Assembly: GCA_938049385.1 (NCBI GenBank)
Contig: CALIBQ010000046.1
Span: 1-42,834, forward strand
Direction of reading: 5' to 3'
DNA from: an uncultured Anaerolineae bacterium
GTDB taxonomy: Bacteria > Chloroflexota > Anaerolineae > JACIWP01
DNA length: 42,834 bases
In this document: piece by piece, positions 41,638 to 42,834 of the stretch
How positions within the stretch are numbered: position 1 is the stretch's first letter
Layout: every line of letters begins with the position of its first letter
The notes under the pieces: model-generated
Database searches by the model: none
Told to the model about the DNA's origin: nothing
Seen by the model: only the letters and a program-made list of their open reading frames with translations
Position numbers and translations under genes: made by a program

Positions 41638-42834
41638 ATGCGCCGTCTGATTACAGCCATCACTATTCTCCTGGCCGGCCTGCTGGCGCCGCCGGCGCGG
41701 GCCGCCGGACCGGTTACCTACAACGTCGAATGGACCGCCGCGTGGGGCGGGGCGACCTATGCTGTTGCCGTGCAGGGGTCCAGGGCCGCCGTCGGCATGG
41801 GCACCGCGCTGGCGCTGATAGATGTGTCCGAGGCCGGCCAGCCCCTTTGGTCCGGGCAGACACTGCCGCTGGCAGATTTCCCTCAGCGCATCGTTTTCAG
41901 CGGGGAGTACCTGTATGCCGCCGCTGACCGTGCCGGCCTGCGCATCGTCCGCGTTTTCGACGATGGACACATGGAAGAGGTCGGCGCCTATCAGATTCCT
42001 GGCCATGCCTATGGGGTGGCACTGGCCGGGAATTACGCCTTCGTGGCCTACGGCGACGCCGGCCTGCGGGTGCTGGACATCGCAAACCCCAGCGCGCCGG
42101 CGCTGGTCGGATATTTCGATACACCGGGCACGGCGCGCGATGTGGCCATCGCCGGCGCGTACGCCTACGTGGCGGATTGGGACAAGGGTCTGCGCATCCT
42201 CGATATCTCTAACCCGGCCGCGCCGGCCCCCGTGGGCGCCATCACGCTGGCCGGCCAGTGCTACCGCGTGGATGTTGCCGGCCCATATGCCTATGCCGCG
42301 TGCGGCTGGGCCGGCCTGCGGGTGGTGGATGTATCTCAGCCGGCCGCGCCGCGCGAGATCGGCTACTACGATTCCCCCGGCACAGCGCTGGATGTGTTGG
42401 TCAGTGGGCCATATGCCTATCTGGCCGACGGGAGCCGCGGCCTGCGGGTGATAGATATTTCCACGCCGGCCGCCCCGCGTTCCATAGGGCTGTATGACAC
42501 CCCGGGCACGGCCGCCGGCCTGGCCGCCGACACCCATATGTACCTCGCCGATGGTGCGCGCGGCCTGTGCATCGTGGACATTTCCTCGCCCACGACACCG
42601 CTGGAACTGGGACGCTGGAACCCGCTGGGGAGCGCCTCCGCGGTGGCGCTGGCCGGCACGCGCGCCTATGTCGCCGACGCCAACCGCAGCCTGGTGATCC
42701 TGGACATTGCTGTACCGACAGCACCCATGCCGATCGGTTTCTACCCGGGGATCGGTGATGGGGAGGACATCGTGGTATCGGGGGGCCTGGCGTACATCGC
42801 CGACGGGTGGGCCGGCCTGCGCATCGTGGACGTC
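41638..42834 (+). CDS. Secreted LVIVD-repeat beta-propeller protein (3' end missing)
   Basis: The frame is open from ATG 41638 (after GGAGGGAGC) to the window edge, 399 residues without a stop. Residues 1-22 are a signal peptide ending 'PPARAAG'. The rest is a run of ~42-residue repeats, each with a 'YAYVADWDKGLRILDISNPAAP'-like core: YxxvAd, GLRvvD and IS-PAxP. At least seven are visible. These LVIVD repeats fold as a bladed propeller on the cell surface or outside the cell and usually bind ligands or partners. Repeats are similar at the DNA level too. Function is unknown. It is transcribed away from the nad operon. Confidence 0.88.
   Translation, partial: MRRLITAITILLAGLLAPPARAAGPVTYNVEWTAAWGGATYAVAVQGSRAAVGMGTALALIDVSEAGQPLWSGQTLPLADFPQRIVFSGEYLYAAADRAGLRIVRVFDDGHMEEVGAYQIPGHAYGVALAGNYAFVAYGDAGLRVLDIANPSAPALVGYFDTPGTARDVAIAGAYAYVADWDKGLRILDISNPAAPAPVGAITLAGQCYRVDVAGPYAYAACGWAGLRVVDVSQPAAPREIGYYDSPGTALDVLVSGPYAYLADGSRGLRVIDISTPAAPRSIGLYDTPGTAAGLAADTHMYLADGARGLCIVDISSPTTPLELGRWNPLGSASAVALAGTRAYVADANRSLVILDIAVPTAPMPIGFYPGIGDGEDIVVSGGLAYIADGWAGLRIVDV

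Overview
The window is 42.8 kb of high-GC DNA (low-to-mid 60s percent by eye), densely coded on both strands. I see no tRNA, rRNA, CRISPR array or transposase. Threonine-proline linkers in secreted proteins, a bifunctional Nnr enzyme, PBP1C, GDP-rhamnose and exopolysaccharide genes, butyrate kinase, methylaspartate ammonia-lyase, a non-pyrrolysine MttB and a Mop-type molybdenum hydroxylase together suggest an anaerobic member of the Chloroflexota (Anaerolineae-like). That assignment is inference. The palindrome GCCGGC is strikingly frequent everywhere, including between genes.

Left part (1-12.4 kb): a secreted glycosidase-like protein runs off the left edge. A selenium operon follows: cysteine desulfurase, YedF, a DUF3343 protein and SelD. 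SelD is itself a selenoprotein, with an in-frame TGA at 4885-4887 followed by a strong hairpin. A minus-strand group (CcmC-like membrane protein, Nnr, small helical protein) is divergent from a formylglycine-generating-enzyme-like lipoprotein. Next come a surface protein broken by a frameshift in a C8 tract and a class IV aminotransferase.

Middle (12.4-19.5 kb): a 650-base gene-free stretch rich in hairpins precedes butyrate kinase and a CheY-like regulator. The most interesting locus is next, on the minus strand: a MerR regulator with a Cys-rich tail, a GcvH-like lipoyl carrier and an OsmC-family protein. OsmC is interrupted by TGA exactly where the family has its peroxidatic cysteine, so it is a second selenoprotein. 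OsmC/Ohr peroxidases can be reduced by lipoylated proteins, so the three genes read as a selenium-dependent, lipoyl-driven peroxidase module. PBP1C and a MetH-reactivation-like protein follow.

Right part (19.5-42.8 kb): a long plus-strand run encodes GDP-D-rhamnose synthesis (rmd, gmd), a phosphohexomutase, TatD, a polyprenyl synthase, three glycosyltransferases and an O-antigen ligase/polymerase. It continues into an Fe-S protein overlapping a variant methylaspartate ammonia-lyase, then MttB and the Mop-like hydroxylase, separated by repeats including a 166-bp MITE-like element. The minus-strand nadC-nadA-nadB operon makes quinolinate and nicotinate mononucleotide. An LVIVD-repeat secreted beta-propeller runs off the right edge.

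The selenium theme (selenophosphate supply, two selenoproteins, and a hydroxylase of the architecture known in selenium-dependent molybdenum hydroxylases) links distant parts of the window. SelA, SelB and tRNA-Sec are not here and must lie elsewhere in the genome.
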